DNA of 23,599 nt from Ruminococcaceae bacterium UBA3329 (GCA_002361875.1 DERX01000089.1:995-24593), one strand, 5' to 3'; shown: positions 1 to 7,957, counted from the first letter of the stretch. Program-made: numbers and translations. Notes: a model not told the origin generated them from the sequence alone.

Positions 1-270
1 ATGCCGATTACAAATGCAAATCAGGTAGAGCGTGCAATTCGACTTTCGGGCGCATTTATGCCCCAGCGTTTCAAGGCTATTGTGGACAAATTCGGAGAAA
101 ATCCCGAAGCTATGAAGCAGGCGGGCATTGCCTATGCCACTGACCAAATTATTGACCTTTACGCGAACGGAATTGCAAATGTGCATGTTTACTCAATGAA
201 CAAGCCCGATATTGCAAGGGGTATTCAGCAAAATCTTTCTGCGATTTTAGGGAACAGCTTTTCGGATTGA
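1..270 (+). CDS. metF: Methylenetetrahydrofolate reductase, C-terminal fragment
   Basis: Last 89 residues of a methylenetetrahydrofolate reductase (5,10-methylene-THF to 5-methyl-THF, FAD enzyme). The gene is cut by the window edge: the ATG at base 1 is almost certainly an internal methionine, because the family is usually about 280-300 residues and the visible part matches only its C-terminal end. Seen in the sequence are the MPITN segment, the ERAIRLSGAFMP stretch and the GIAYATDQIIDLYANGI / VHVYSMNK region, which is the conserved final strand and helix of the MetF barrel. The stop (268-270) is 10 bases before the start of the methionine synthase reactivation protein, and metH follows, so the enzyme would supply methyl-THF to MetH in the same operon. 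The assignment is confident; the FAD-binding half cannot be inspected. Confidence 0.9.
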   Translation: MPITNANQVERAIRLSGAFMPQRFKAIVDKFGENPEAMKQAGIAYATDQIIDLYANGIANVHVYSMNKPDIARGIQQNLSAILGNSFSD

Positions 271-280
271 GGCGATTGTA

Positions 281-985
281 ATGAATGAAAATACGGTTTT
301 TGTAAAAAAATACCGTGAAAATGAAATATTGCCGGGAAATGAAAGCGAGATTTGGCGATATGCAGGCTTTCTCGGAAGCTCTTCCGAAATTGACGGAGAA
401 TTAAAACACACCTTTAATGAGGTACAAAATGAAATCGGCGGAATGTTCTCATACAAGGTTTGTTACAGGCGAATGAAAATTGCTGACAGAAAAAAAGATG
501 CGTCTCTCCCCTTTCTTGCAGGCTCAAAGGCTTTATCAGCTCTCCTTAAAGACTGTGATGAAATAATCATTTTTGCGGCGACAGTAGGTCTTGAAATTGA
601 CCGTTATATTGCAAAACAGCAAAAAATTTCGCCCGTTAAAGCACTTCTCTCAAACGCATACGGCGCAGAGCGAATAGAAAATCTGTGCGACACATTTTGC
701 GAAGATATAAAAAACCAACTGCAAAGCGAAAACAGGTTTATCACAAGAAGATTTTCACCGGGATACGGCGATTTCCCGCTTGAAAAGCAAAAGGAAATGT
801 TCGCCTTGCTTGACCCAAACAGGCAGATAGGCATATCATTAAACGAAAGTCTTTTAATGTCGCCGTCAAAATCTGTTACGGCAATTATGGGAATAAAAAA
901 CGAAAAGTGTGAAAGCACATCAGCAAACAAATGCAATGAATGTTCAAATAAAAGTTGTGTATTCAGAAAGCAGGGAAACAAATGA
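281..985 (+). CDS. Stand-alone methionine synthase (cobalamin-dependent) reactivation-domain protein
   Basis: A 234-residue protein resembling the C-terminal AdoMet-binding activation domain of MetH (Met_synt_B12 family), carried here as a separate polypeptide. In full-length MetH this domain supports reductive methylation of cob(II)alamin with S-adenosylmethionine. Visible motifs are RRFSPGYGDFP (residues 156-166), matching the Arg-x-x-x-Gly-Tyr signature of the AdoMet site, and LLMSPSKSVTAIMGI (191-205), the conserved strand before the C terminus. The tail holds Cys210, Cys218, Cys221 and Cys226 in a CxxCx4C arrangement, which E. coli MetH lacks; it may bind a metal or an Fe-S cluster (inference). 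The start has GAGG eight bases upstream. The stop TGA overlaps the metH ATG (ATGA at 982-985), implying translational coupling. The downstream MetH lacks this domain, so the two gene products together make one complete enzyme system. Confidence 0.88.
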   Translation: MNENTVFVKKYRENEILPGNESEIWRYAGFLGSSSEIDGELKHTFNEVQNEIGGMFSYKVCYRRMKIADRKKDASLPFLAGSKALSALLKDCDEIIIFAATVGLEIDRYIAKQQKISPVKALLSNAYGAERIENLCDTFCEDIKNQLQSENRFITRRFSPGYGDFPLEKQKEMFALLDPNRQIGISLNESLLMSPSKSVTAIMGIKNEKCESTSANKCNECSNKSCVFRKQGNK

Positions 986-3402
986 CCGTTTTAGAATATA
1001 TGAAAAATAATTTAGTCCGTCTTGACGGCGGAATGGGTACAATGCTCCAAAAAAGCGGACTTTTGCCCGGTGAACTCCCCGAAAGGTGGAACATTACGCA
1101 CCCCGAGAAAATCACTGACATTCATCGTCAGTATTTTGATGCAGGTTCTAACATCGTGAACACAAATACATTCGGTGCAAACTGTCTGAAATTCGGCGAT
1201 GAAGAGCTTGAAGAGATTATCAAAGCGGCTGTTAAAAACGCCGAAGCCGCAAGAAATACAAGCACGGGAGCACAGGTAAAGTTTATTGCTCTTGACATTG
1301 GTCCTCTCGGCAGACTTTTAAAACCATACGGCGATTTTGATTTTGACGACGCTGTTGAATGTTATGCAAAAACGGTTAAAATCGGAGCACAATGCGGTAT
1401 AGACCTTATTTTCATTGAAACAATGAACGATTCTCTTGACACTAAAGCCGCAGTTTTAGCCGCAAAGGAAAATTCAGATTTGCCTATATTCGTTTCAAAC
1501 GCATACGGCGAGGACGGCTGCCTTATGACGGGTGCTTCCCCTGCCGCTATGGTCGCTTTGCTTGAGGGACTCGGAGTCAACGCAATAGGCGCTAACTGCT
1601 CGCTTGGCCCTGCTGAGCTTGCAGGCGTTGTCAGCGAATACCTCAAATATTCATCTCTCCCCGTGATTTTAAAGCCGAATGCAGGTCTGCCGAAATCGGT
1701 TGACGGCAAAACAGTATATGATGTTTTGCCCGAAGAATTTTCGGATTTAATGTGCGATTATATTAAGAACGGTATACGCATTTTCGGCGGCTGCTGCGGA
1801 ACAAATCCCGAGTACATCAGAAAGACGGTGCAAAAAGCTAAAAACATTACTCCAAAACCCGTTACGGATAAAAATATAACAATGGTAAGCTCATACACTC
1901 ACGCTGTAATTTTTGACAAATCCCCTGTGCTTATCGGCGAGCGGATTAACCCAACAGGCAAAAAGCTGTTTAAAGAGGCACTGCGTAATAACGATATTGA
2001 CTACATTTTAAATGAAGGCTTAAAGCAGCAGGAAAAAGGCGTTCACATTCTTGATGTAAATGTGGGACTGCCCGAAATCGACGAAAAAGCGATGCTTGAA
2101 AAAGTGTGCTTTGAACTTCAGGCGATTATCGACCTGCCGCTCCAAATAGACACAACGAATATCGGCGCTATGGAAACAGCTTTACGGCATTATAACGGCA
2201 AGGCGATGATAAATTCCGTAAACGGCAAAGAGGAGAATATGCGAGAAATTTTCCCGCTTGTAAAAAAATACGGCGGACTTGTTGTCTGCTTAACGCTTGA
2301 TGAGGACGGAATCCCCGAAACTGCCGAAAAACGGGTTGAAATTGCAAAGAAAATAATCAAAACCGCAAAGGAATACGGAATTTCAAAAAAAGACCTTATT
2401 TTTGACACGCTTGCAATGACAGTCAGTGCTGATAACAATTCTGCAATTGCAACTCTCGGCGCTTTAAATACAATCAAAAACGAGCTTAAATGCCACACCT
2501 CATTAGGTGTATCCAATGTTTCATTCGGACTTCCGCACCGGGACATTTTAAACGGCGCATTTTTCACGCTTGCTCTTGAAAACGGACTTTCCGCCGCTAT
2601 TATGAACCCCAATTCAAATGAAATGATGAAAAGCTACTATGCATTTAAAGCGTTAAAGGGACTTGACGAAAACTGCTCTGACTTTATTGAAAACATTGAG
2701 AACTATGCGATTTCGCAGTCCTCTGCCACGGCAAATTCACCCGTAAGCGAAAATTTACCTGACGCAGAAAGCGAATTGCAAAGAGCCGTTATTAAGGGTT
2801 TAAAAGAAAAGGCAGGCAGCATTGTAAGCTCTCTTTTGGAAAACACAGATCCGCTCGAAATCGTAAATTCCCAAATAATTCCTGCTCTTGACATTGTGGG
2901 CAAGGGCTTTGAAAACAAAACTATGTATCTGCCCCAGCTTCTTATGAGTGCCGAGGCGGCGTCCGCCGCTTTTGAGAAAATCAAAATTAAAATGAAAGAA
3001 AACCCGACCGAAACGGTCAGCAAGGGTAAATTTGTAATTGCAACGGTAAAGGGCGACATTCACGACATCGGTAAAAACATTGTTAAGCTTATTATGGAGA
3101 ATTACGGCTTTGAGGTTTACGATTTGGGCAAGGATGTTGCCCCCGAAAAAATCGTGGAAGAAGCCATTCGCACAAACACAAAGCTTGTGGGACTGAGCGC
3201 TTTAATGACGACAACCGTTCCCGCTATGGCTGAAACTATCAAGCATTTAAGAGAAAAAGCACCCTATGTCAAGGTTATTGTCGGCGGAGCAGTGCTGACA
3301 AAAGAATATGCTGACAGCATAGGTGCTGATTTTTACGCAAAGGACGCAATGGAAACGGTAAGATACTCTATGGAAGTTATGGAAAATGAGAAAGCTGTAT
3401 GA
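982..3402 (+). CDS. metH: Cobalamin-dependent methionine synthase without activation domain
   Basis: A 806-residue methionine synthase that methylates homocysteine with 5-methyl-THF through cobalamin. Domain order: homocysteine-binding barrel (about 1-290) with zinc ligands Cys206 (GANC) and Cys271/Cys272 (GGCCGT); pterin-binding barrel (about 310-560) starting with ERINPTGKK; cap helices (about 595-680); and cobalamin-binding Rossmann domain with the DxHxxG motif (Asp692, His694) for base-off B12 binding, then the GLSALMTTT and GGAVLT loops. It ends after the B12 domain, so it is the short type lacking the AdoMet domain, which is encoded by the gene before it. I chose the ATG at 982 rather than an in-frame ATG at 955, because 982 has AGGGA upstream, overlaps the preceding stop as ATGA, and gives the usual N terminus ahead of the LDGGMGTML motif. 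Its own stop overlaps the next start (ATGA, 3399-3402). Confidence 0.95.
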   Translation: MTVLEYMKNNLVRLDGGMGTMLQKSGLLPGELPERWNITHPEKITDIHRQYFDAGSNIVNTNTFGANCLKFGDEELEEIIKAAVKNAEAARNTSTGAQVKFIALDIGPLGRLLKPYGDFDFDDAVECYAKTVKIGAQCGIDLIFIETMNDSLDTKAAVLAAKENSDLPIFVSNAYGEDGCLMTGASPAAMVALLEGLGVNAIGANCSLGPAELAGVVSEYLKYSSLPVILKPNAGLPKSVDGKTVYDVLPEEFSDLMCDYIKNGIRIFGGCCGTNPEYIRKTVQKAKNITPKPVTDKNITMVSSYTHAVIFDKSPVLIGERINPTGKKLFKEALRNNDIDYILNEGLKQQEKGVHILDVNVGLPEIDEKAMLEKVCFELQAIIDLPLQIDTTNIGAMETALRHYNGKAMINSVNGKEENMREIFPLVKKYGGLVVCLTLDEDGIPETAEKRVEIAKKIIKTAKEYGISKKDLIFDTLAMTVSADNNSAIATLGALNTIKNELKCHTSLGVSNVSFGLPHRDILNGAFFTLALENGLSAAIMNPNSNEMMKSYYAFKALKGLDENCSDFIENIENYAISQSSATANSPVSENLPDAESELQRAVIKGLKEKAGSIVSSLLENTDPLEIVNSQIIPALDIVGKGFENKTMYLPQLLMSAEAASAAFEKIKIKMKENPTETVSKGKFVIATVKGDIHDIGKNIVKLIMENYGFEVYDLGKDVAPEKIVEEAIRTNTKLVGLSALMTTTVPAMAETIKHLREKAPYVKVIVGGAVLTKEYADSIGADFYAKDAMETVRYSMEVMENEKAV

Positions 3403-4055
3403 ATAAAAAAGAGCTTATTAAAAAATACATACTGTTTATAATCGGTCTGTTTTTTGCAGGAGTCGGCATTGCATTCACAAAGCACGGAGAGCTTGGCGTT
3501 TCGCCCATTTCATCAGTCGCAAATATTATGAGCCTTAAATTCAGCTTTTTCACAATGGGAATTTGGCTCATAACCTGGAACTGCGTGCTGATACTCGGTC
3601 AGGTAATAATTTTACGCAAGGACTTTAAAATTTACCAACTTTTGCAAATTCCGCTCTCATTTCTGTTCGGGTATTTCACCGACATCGGTATGAAAATCGT
3701 CAGCTTTATCCCTGTAAACAGCTATTTTGTAAAACTTTTAATGCTGTTTATCGGCATTGCTGTTCTGGCATTCGGCATTTCACTCTCGGTAATTGCAAAT
3801 GTTATTATGAATTCGGGCGAAGCAATAGTAAAGGCAATATCAGACAAAACAGGCTTTGAATTTGGTAATGTAAAGGTAGTTTTTGACATTAGCTGTGTTG
3901 CCGTTTCGGTGGTGCTGTCACTCATATTTTTTGATATGAAAATTCTCGGCACGCGTGAGGGCACAGTTATTTCCGCCGTGCTCACGGGATTTGCTGTAAA
4001 ATTCTTTACTAAACTTCTCAAAGAAAAGCCTTCAAAACTGATTGAAGCAAAATAA
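3399..4055 (+). CDS. YczE/YyaS/YitT-like integral membrane protein
   Basis: A 218-residue polytopic membrane protein of the YczE/YitT-like group (uncharacterised). About six hydrophobic segments are visible (roughly 10-28, 52-72, 80-98, 109-135, 160-180, 186-205). The family-like features are an N-terminal GVGIAFTKHGELGVSPISS stretch, a central NSGEAI segment and a DISCVAVS segment in the fifth helix. There is no ATPase, substrate-binding or catalytic motif. The ATG overlaps the metH stop (ATGA at 3399-3402) and has only a weak Shine-Dalgarno match, so translation is probably coupled to metH. A strong terminator follows 23 bases after the stop, making this the last gene of the methionine operon. 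The position suggests, but does not prove, transport or membrane handling of a methionine, homocysteine, folate or cobalamin-related compound. Such genes also occur in other contexts, so function stays open. Confidence 0.75.
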   Translation: MNKKELIKKYILFIIGLFFAGVGIAFTKHGELGVSPISSVANIMSLKFSFFTMGIWLITWNCVLILGQVIILRKDFKIYQLLQIPLSFLFGYFTDIGMKIVSFIPVNSYFVKLLMLFIGIAVLAFGISLSVIANVIMNSGEAIVKAISDKTGFEFGNVKVVFDISCVAVSVVLSLIFFDMKILGTREGTVISAVLTGFAVKFFTKLLKEKPSKLIEAK

Positions 4056-4078
4056 AATCGTTATAAAACAAGGATAAC

Positions 4079-4119
4079 CCCTCTCGGACGGCAAAACCAA
4101 TCCGAGAGGGGCTTTATTT
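4079..4119 (+). terminator. Intrinsic terminator of the methionine operon
   Basis: CCCTCTCGGA (4079-4088) pairs perfectly with TCCGAGAGGG (4101-4110) across a 12-base loop, and the 3' arm is followed by GCTTTATTTA. The ten-base GC-rich stem and T-rich tail are typical of a Rho-independent terminator. It lies just after the membrane-protein gene and before the convergent minus-strand gene that ends at 4167. Confidence 0.9.
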
Positions 4120-4166
4120 AGGAAAGAAATTATGAAATTTCGTTAATTATTTTTATATCGGTATTC

Positions 4167-6803
4167 TTAAATATCCGATATTTTTATTACTCCGTGGATA
4201 ATGCAGTCAACAATAATAGCGTCAAATGCATCAACCGTACCGTCCCTATTTATGTCGGCAAATTCCATTTGCTCGTCAGTAAGTATTCCTTTGCACATTG
4301 CAAAGTTCTTAATCATAGAGTAATCGTTTTCATCAACAATACCGTTACCGTCCGCATCACCACTGTTTTTTTGAGCAGGCTCGGTAATTTCAAATTCGGC
4401 GGTATAAACCCCGACAAAGTTGTTTTTGCCCATTATGGCTACCGTGGCTGTTCCTACTTCGGTATTGTTCACATATTCAACTATGTAATCAACATCTTTT
4501 TGAAGAGTCTTTCCGTTGTAGGTTAATGTAATTTCAGGCTCTGCTTTGCCGTCTGTCAGAACTTGGGGAGCAATTTCGCTTATTTCAACGCCGTCGTTAA
4601 GGTCACGCTGAACGATTGCGAATTTGCAACAGCACGCGAACATACTGTATTTACCCTCGCCCATAACCGTTGCTGTGGCAAGACCTGCGTCAATATTGTC
4701 CTTGAAATAGGCGTTATAATCACTGCCTTGTGTTAACACTTTGCCGCTCGATTTAACCGTAAGCTCCGGCTCAATGCACTCGCCTGTATAAGTCTGATTA
4801 GGTATAGGCATTACCTGTAAGGTTGTTTTTTCTATATTATTTTTGGCTGCATAGGAGTAAGCGTAGCACTCTTCGGTGGGACAAACAATTGTAAGATTGT
4901 CACAGCCGTCAAACGCAGTGTCGTCTATGTCCGTAACTTCGTCCGAAATGTAAACAGCCTGAAGGTTTGCGCAGTTTGCAAAGGCTTTAGCTTCAACTTT
5001 CTCAACGGAAGAGCCAAGCATAACGGTTTCAATTGAGTCCATATTGTCAAACGCCTGTGCCGAAACAGTCGCTTTCTCCGCTGACTCGGTATTCTGATAT
5101 ATAACATCGGTAAGGTTTGTGCACCCGTCAAACGCTGTGCTTTCAAGGGATAAAACATTTGTAAGGTCAATTCTTTCGAGTGATGAGCAGTTGCCGAAAA
5201 CGAGTGATTCAAGATATTCAATACGCCCGAAGGTTACATTTTTAAGGCTTGTGCAATCCTTAAAGCACTCTGTGGGAAGAGATGTGAAGGAAGAATTGCG
5301 GTCAAAACCGACAGTTGTAAGCTCAGTGCAATGCCAAAAAGCCTTTTTGCCTATTGTTGTTACGCTTTTGGGGATAAAAATACTTTCAATTCCTGTGTTG
5401 TAAAAGGCAATATCAACTATTTCGGAAACTTTATCGGAAATTATAATGTTTTTTAAGCTACTTACAAATTTAGTATCTTCCAATAATGTGTTATCAACAA
5501 GACTACCGTCAAGAAGATCAACAGTTACTGTCATAACCCTGATTGGGTTAAGGTAAAAACCTCCAAAAGCGTTATAAAAATTGTCAACCGTAGACGGCAT
5601 AACGTATACACTACCTGATTTTCCCGAAGGATAAGTATAAAGTTTTGTCATATCCTTACTGTAAAGCACCCCGCCGACAGAACGGTAATAAGGATTTCGT
5701 ATATCTACAGTTATCTTTGTTAAATCGGGACAGCAATTTGCTAAGGTTTTATCATTATCGGTAGTTTTAATAGTAGAACCGCCAAGTGAATTCATAAGCG
5801 AATATAAAGTGGAATTTGCTCTTTTCATAAAGTATTTCAGAGCAGTATTTGATGATTCTGCCTTCGGAATATTTACATTTTTGCCGAGGTGCAAAGAGGT
5901 AATCTCCGTCACTGAAAATGCAGACCCACCTACATAAGTTACGCTTTCAGGGAGAACTATATCGCCAGAAAGGCAAGAGCACATAAAAGCATAAGCTCCG
6001 ATATATTCAAGATTTGTAAGCTCGTTTAAGTTTGTTATATCAATCATACTGAGTCCGAAAGCCATAAATCCTATCTTTTTAATGCTATTTGGAAGTGTAA
6101 TCTTTCGCGGTATATATTGATTCTCTGTACCCTCAACCATTATAGAGCCAATATTTGAAAACGCTCCGTCACCGATAGCCGTTACGGGTTTTCCGTTATA
6201 TGTATCGGGAACAATAATTTCTTCTGCTGTACCTGAATTGCAGTATAAAACGGTTACTTCATCGCCAACCTCTTTAAATTCAAAGGAGCAAGGCGTTTCG
6301 GCAAATACGCCGAGAGGCAGTGCGGACACAATCATCAATGTACTTATCGGTGAGATCTCCAATCTTTCCGCAATTGCGGACAGCGGCAGCCGTTCTATGT
6401 ATTTTAAGGTATAGAACTGTTTTTCCTGCTCGCTCAATGTGTCTAAAAGCCTTTGCGCCAAAGCGTCATAATCTATATTTTCTAAATCAAAAGGAAGTGT
6501 GTCGGCACATTTTTCTACAGCTTCGTCCAGTGGGACTGTGCGTTTAAGCGACCGCACATAATCTTCAACCGCTCTTTTTGCGAAATTGTCAACTGTACGG
6601 TAAAGGTAGGCTCTCGGATTTTCAATTTCCTCGCCGGAAAGCATCCGGTTGTAATAAACCAAATATGCTTCCTGCACGCAGTCATCAGCCGAAGTCCGTG
6701 CGTCTCCCATTCGGACATTGCAATATTTAATTAAAGGTAAATAGCAACGGGTATAAGCTTCTTTCAGCTTTTCATCCGCCCGTTTTTTTACAGCGCTGTT
6801 CAA
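4167..6803 (-). CDS. ECF sigma factor fused in frame to BspA-type leucine-rich-repeat surface protein with dockerin
   Basis: An 878-residue open frame with two unrelated parts. Residues 1-154 are an ECF sigma factor: region 2 includes the DCVQEAYLVYYN helix (41-52) and ENPRAYLYRTVDNFAKR (61-77), and region 4 begins with LSEQEKQFYTLKY and the helix SAIAERLEISP. In the recognition helix the sequence changes abruptly to TLMIVSALPLGVFA|ET (155-170), which is the hydrophobic core and cleavage site of a secretion signal lacking its Met and basic N-region. Then follow BspA-like LRRs (about 180-655; repeated IPxSVTxIGxxAFxxC units), two MBG-like repeats with YxNNxxVGTATVxxxGKxxF signatures (about 667-807), and a dockerin-like tail with calcium loops DADGNGIVDEND and DINRDGTVDAFD (816-861). 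The start is TTG with GGAGG about eight bases upstream. As written, the sigma factor has lost its DNA-reading helix. This could be a deletion fusion, an assembly chimera, or less likely a membrane-tethered sigma protein. Residues 724-726 are three consecutive cysteines. Confidence 0.85.
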   Translation of the reverse strand: MNSAVKKRADEKLKEAYTRCYLPLIKYCNVRMGDARTSADDCVQEAYLVYYNRMLSGEEIENPRAYLYRTVDNFAKRAVEDYVRSLKRTVPLDEAVEKCADTLPFDLENIDYDALAQRLLDTLSEQEKQFYTLKYIERLPLSAIAERLEISPISTLMIVSALPLGVFAETPCSFEFKEVGDEVTVLYCNSGTAEEIIVPDTYNGKPVTAIGDGAFSNIGSIMVEGTENQYIPRKITLPNSIKKIGFMAFGLSMIDITNLNELTNLEYIGAYAFMCSCLSGDIVLPESVTYVGGSAFSVTEITSLHLGKNVNIPKAESSNTALKYFMKRANSTLYSLMNSLGGSTIKTTDNDKTLANCCPDLTKITVDIRNPYYRSVGGVLYSKDMTKLYTYPSGKSGSVYVMPSTVDNFYNAFGGFYLNPIRVMTVTVDLLDGSLVDNTLLEDTKFVSSLKNIIISDKVSEIVDIAFYNTGIESIFIPKSVTTIGKKAFWHCTELTTVGFDRNSSFTSLPTECFKDCTSLKNVTFGRIEYLESLVFGNCSSLERIDLTNVLSLESTAFDGCTNLTDVIYQNTESAEKATVSAQAFDNMDSIETVMLGSSVEKVEAKAFANCANLQAVYISDEVTDIDDTAFDGCDNLTIVCPTEECYAYSYAAKNNIEKTTLQVMPIPNQTYTGECIEPELTVKSSGKVLTQGSDYNAYFKDNIDAGLATATVMGEGKYSMFACCCKFAIVQRDLNDGVEISEIAPQVLTDGKAEPEITLTYNGKTLQKDVDYIVEYVNNTEVGTATVAIMGKNNFVGVYTAEFEITEPAQKNSGDADGNGIVDENDYSMIKNFAMCKGILTDEQMEFADINRDGTVDAFDAIIVDCIIHGVIKISDI
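6330..6356 (-). other. Fusion junction between sigma-factor and signal-peptide coding sequences
   Basis: On the minus strand the codons read E-I-S-P-I-S-T-L-M-I-V. The left side (EISP) is the turn and start of the sigma region-4.2 recognition helix, where a basic, Arg-rich helix is expected. The right side (TLMIVSALPLGVFA) is a signal-peptide h-region. There is no stop, no new start with a Shine-Dalgarno sequence and no frameshift here, so the two coding sequences join cleanly in frame. The exact breakpoint cannot be placed better than a few codons without the parent genes. Confidence 0.75.
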
Positions 6804-6827
6804 ACGGTTTCCCCTCCCTTTCGTACA

Positions 6828-6856
6828 GTAGTCAGGAAAAATCCAAAAACTGACAT
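6828..6856 (-). promoter_or_regulatory. Possible promoter of the sigma-factor gene
   Basis: Upstream of the TTG start, the minus strand carries GTCAG, a T-rich spacer of 14 bases and then CTGACTAC. The GTCAG/CTGAC pair forms a small inverted repeat spaced roughly like -35/-10 elements and is followed by the ribosome binding site. ECF sigma genes are often autoregulated from promoters unlike TTGACA/TATAAT, and this would fit. It is only a candidate; no consensus for this sigma group can be derived from one site. Confidence 0.3.
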
Positions 6857-6893
6857 AATTTTTTTATTTTTTTTGCAGGGTTAATAATCACTA

Positions 6894-6930
6894 TTAAAAA
6901 GGGGACGATGTGGGCATCGTCCCCTACTAA
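6894..6930 (-). terminator. REP-like hairpin, probable terminator for the amidohydrolase transcript
   Basis: GGGGACGATG (6901-6910) and CATCGTCCCC (6915-6924) form a perfect ten-base stem with a TGGG loop. Read on the minus strand it starts AGTAGGGG and is followed by TTTTTAATAG, which fits an intrinsic terminator for transcription arriving from the amidohydrolase gene, about 135 bases upstream. The AGTAGGG end is shared with three other hairpins in the window. The remaining space up to 7060 holds no credible gene. Confidence 0.7.
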
Positions 6931-7060
6931 TATCTGTATCATTCACTTTTGTTGGATAACACATTTTTTGTATATTATACACTATTTTGAAGCTTCGATT
7001 TCTACTGCAAAAACAGTCGAAATTCTTGACTTTCAGGCGGTAAAATGATACCATATTTTA

Positions 7061-7858
7061 TTATATGTTTAAAAGCTTTTCGGCATTGATATGAAATATC
7101 TTTTCTGTTTCTTCTTTTGAAAAGCCGTAACCGTTTATAATGTTAATAAACTTTTTCTGACCGCTCCAAGGAGAGTCCGTTGCAAAAAGAATTTTGTCAA
7201 AGCCGTGCTTACGAATAATCTCCTCGCATTTTTCGGGGTAATGGTCAATCACAAAAGATGTGTCAAAATAAACCGGCTTGCCTACAAGCTTTTCTAATAC
7301 CTCATCAGGTAAGTCGCAGCCGCCCATATGAGCGAGGACAAGCTTATTCTCAATAAGCCCCGAAAGACGGTCGAGAACATTTAAAACCATTTGGGGCGTG
7401 CAGTGAACATCCTCCGGATATCCTACATCAACACCTGCGTGTGTTACAGTGATTAAATCACGCTTTGCGGCTTCACGCATTATATGAATGTACCTTTCAT
7501 CATCGAAATAAACTCCTTGATAGTCAGGGTGGATTTTTATTCCGAACAGTCCGCTTGATTTAACGAAATCAAGAATTTCCTCAACATTTTCACAGTCAGG
7601 GTGAATTGCTCCCGCAAAGAAAACCCCGTCCCTGCCGTTTTCCGCAGCGCTCAATTTGTTTATTGACGCCACTTGCTTCGGAGCTGTCGCAACAGGCAAA
7701 ACAACACTAATGTCAACTCCCGATTTTTTCATTGATGCTTTCAATGAGTCAAGAGTCCCCTCTCGGTACGGTTTTACATTACCCTTTTCGGACAAAAACT
7801 TAATAGTCTGTGCGGCTATTTTGTCGGGGAATGTGTGTGTATGGAAATCAATTACCAT
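7061..7858 (-). CDS. Amidohydrolase-family metal-dependent hydrolase (amidohydrolase_2 type)
   Basis: A 265-residue TIM-barrel hydrolase of the amidohydrolase-related (PF04909-like) family. The N terminus has the metal-binding HxH motif (DFHTHTF, His6 and His8). Further expected ligand positions are His110 in GIKIHPD, His140 in TVTHAG, His177 in LAHMGG and Asp228 in FATDSPW near the end. Length and motif order match the family, whose members include decarboxylases and hydrolases acting on aromatic or small carboxylate compounds, so the substrate cannot be read from sequence. The gene is divergent from the acyl-CoA ligase operon and shares a 99-base upstream region with it, which could mean joint control and a related substrate (inference). 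The ATG start places the HxH motif at residues 6-8, as is normal for the family. It is probably cytoplasmic because no signal peptide is visible. Confidence 0.82.
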   Translation of the reverse strand: MVIDFHTHTFPDKIAAQTIKFLSEKGNVKPYREGTLDSLKASMKKSGVDISVVLPVATAPKQVASINKLSAAENGRDGVFFAGAIHPDCENVEEILDFVKSSGLFGIKIHPDYQGVYFDDERYIHIMREAAKRDLITVTHAGVDVGYPEDVHCTPQMVLNVLDRLSGLIENKLVLAHMGGCDLPDEVLEKLVGKPVYFDTSFVIDHYPEKCEEIIRKHGFDKILFATDSPWSGQKKFINIINGYGFSKEETEKIFHINAEKLLNI

Positions 7859-7892
7859 AAGCTAATGCCTCTTTCAATGCAGATATTATTCT

Positions 7893-7926
7893 TTTAGTAT
7901 ACACTAAAGATTTAAAATAAGTATAC
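7893..7926. promoter_or_regulatory. Possible operator in the divergent intergenic region
   Basis: TTTAGT-ATAC-ACTAAA (7893-7908) is an inverted repeat with six-base arms, and the core AGTATAC recurs 24 bases downstream (7920-7926). It sits midway between the divergent amidohydrolase and acyl-CoA ligase starts, where an operator would be expected. On the minus strand TATACT could also act as a -10 box. No regulator gene for it is present nearby, so this is a candidate only. Confidence 0.35.
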
Positions 7927-7957
7927 CATTAAAATATTAAAAATAAAAGGTGAAAAA

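Noticed and set aside
604..981. Long minus-strand open frames opposite the reactivation and metH genes, and plus-strand frames opposite the two surface genes (for example 4194-4526)
   Set aside because: They lie fully inside recognisable genes in another frame, have no ribosome binding site and no family features; they are coding shadows.
6330..6350. A separate start for the LRR protein at an internal TTG/ATG (residues 156-157)
   Set aside because: There is no Shine-Dalgarno upstream of it, and the resulting signal peptide would have no positively charged N-region.
6930..7060. Orphan promoters (TATAAT on the minus strand near 6980; TTGACT-N17-TACCAT on plus near 7025) that could drive a small RNA
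   Set aside because: The minus-strand -10 has no acceptable -35 at 16-18 bases, and the plus-strand pair points into the antisense of the amidohydrolase with a poor -10. There is not enough to call a transcript.
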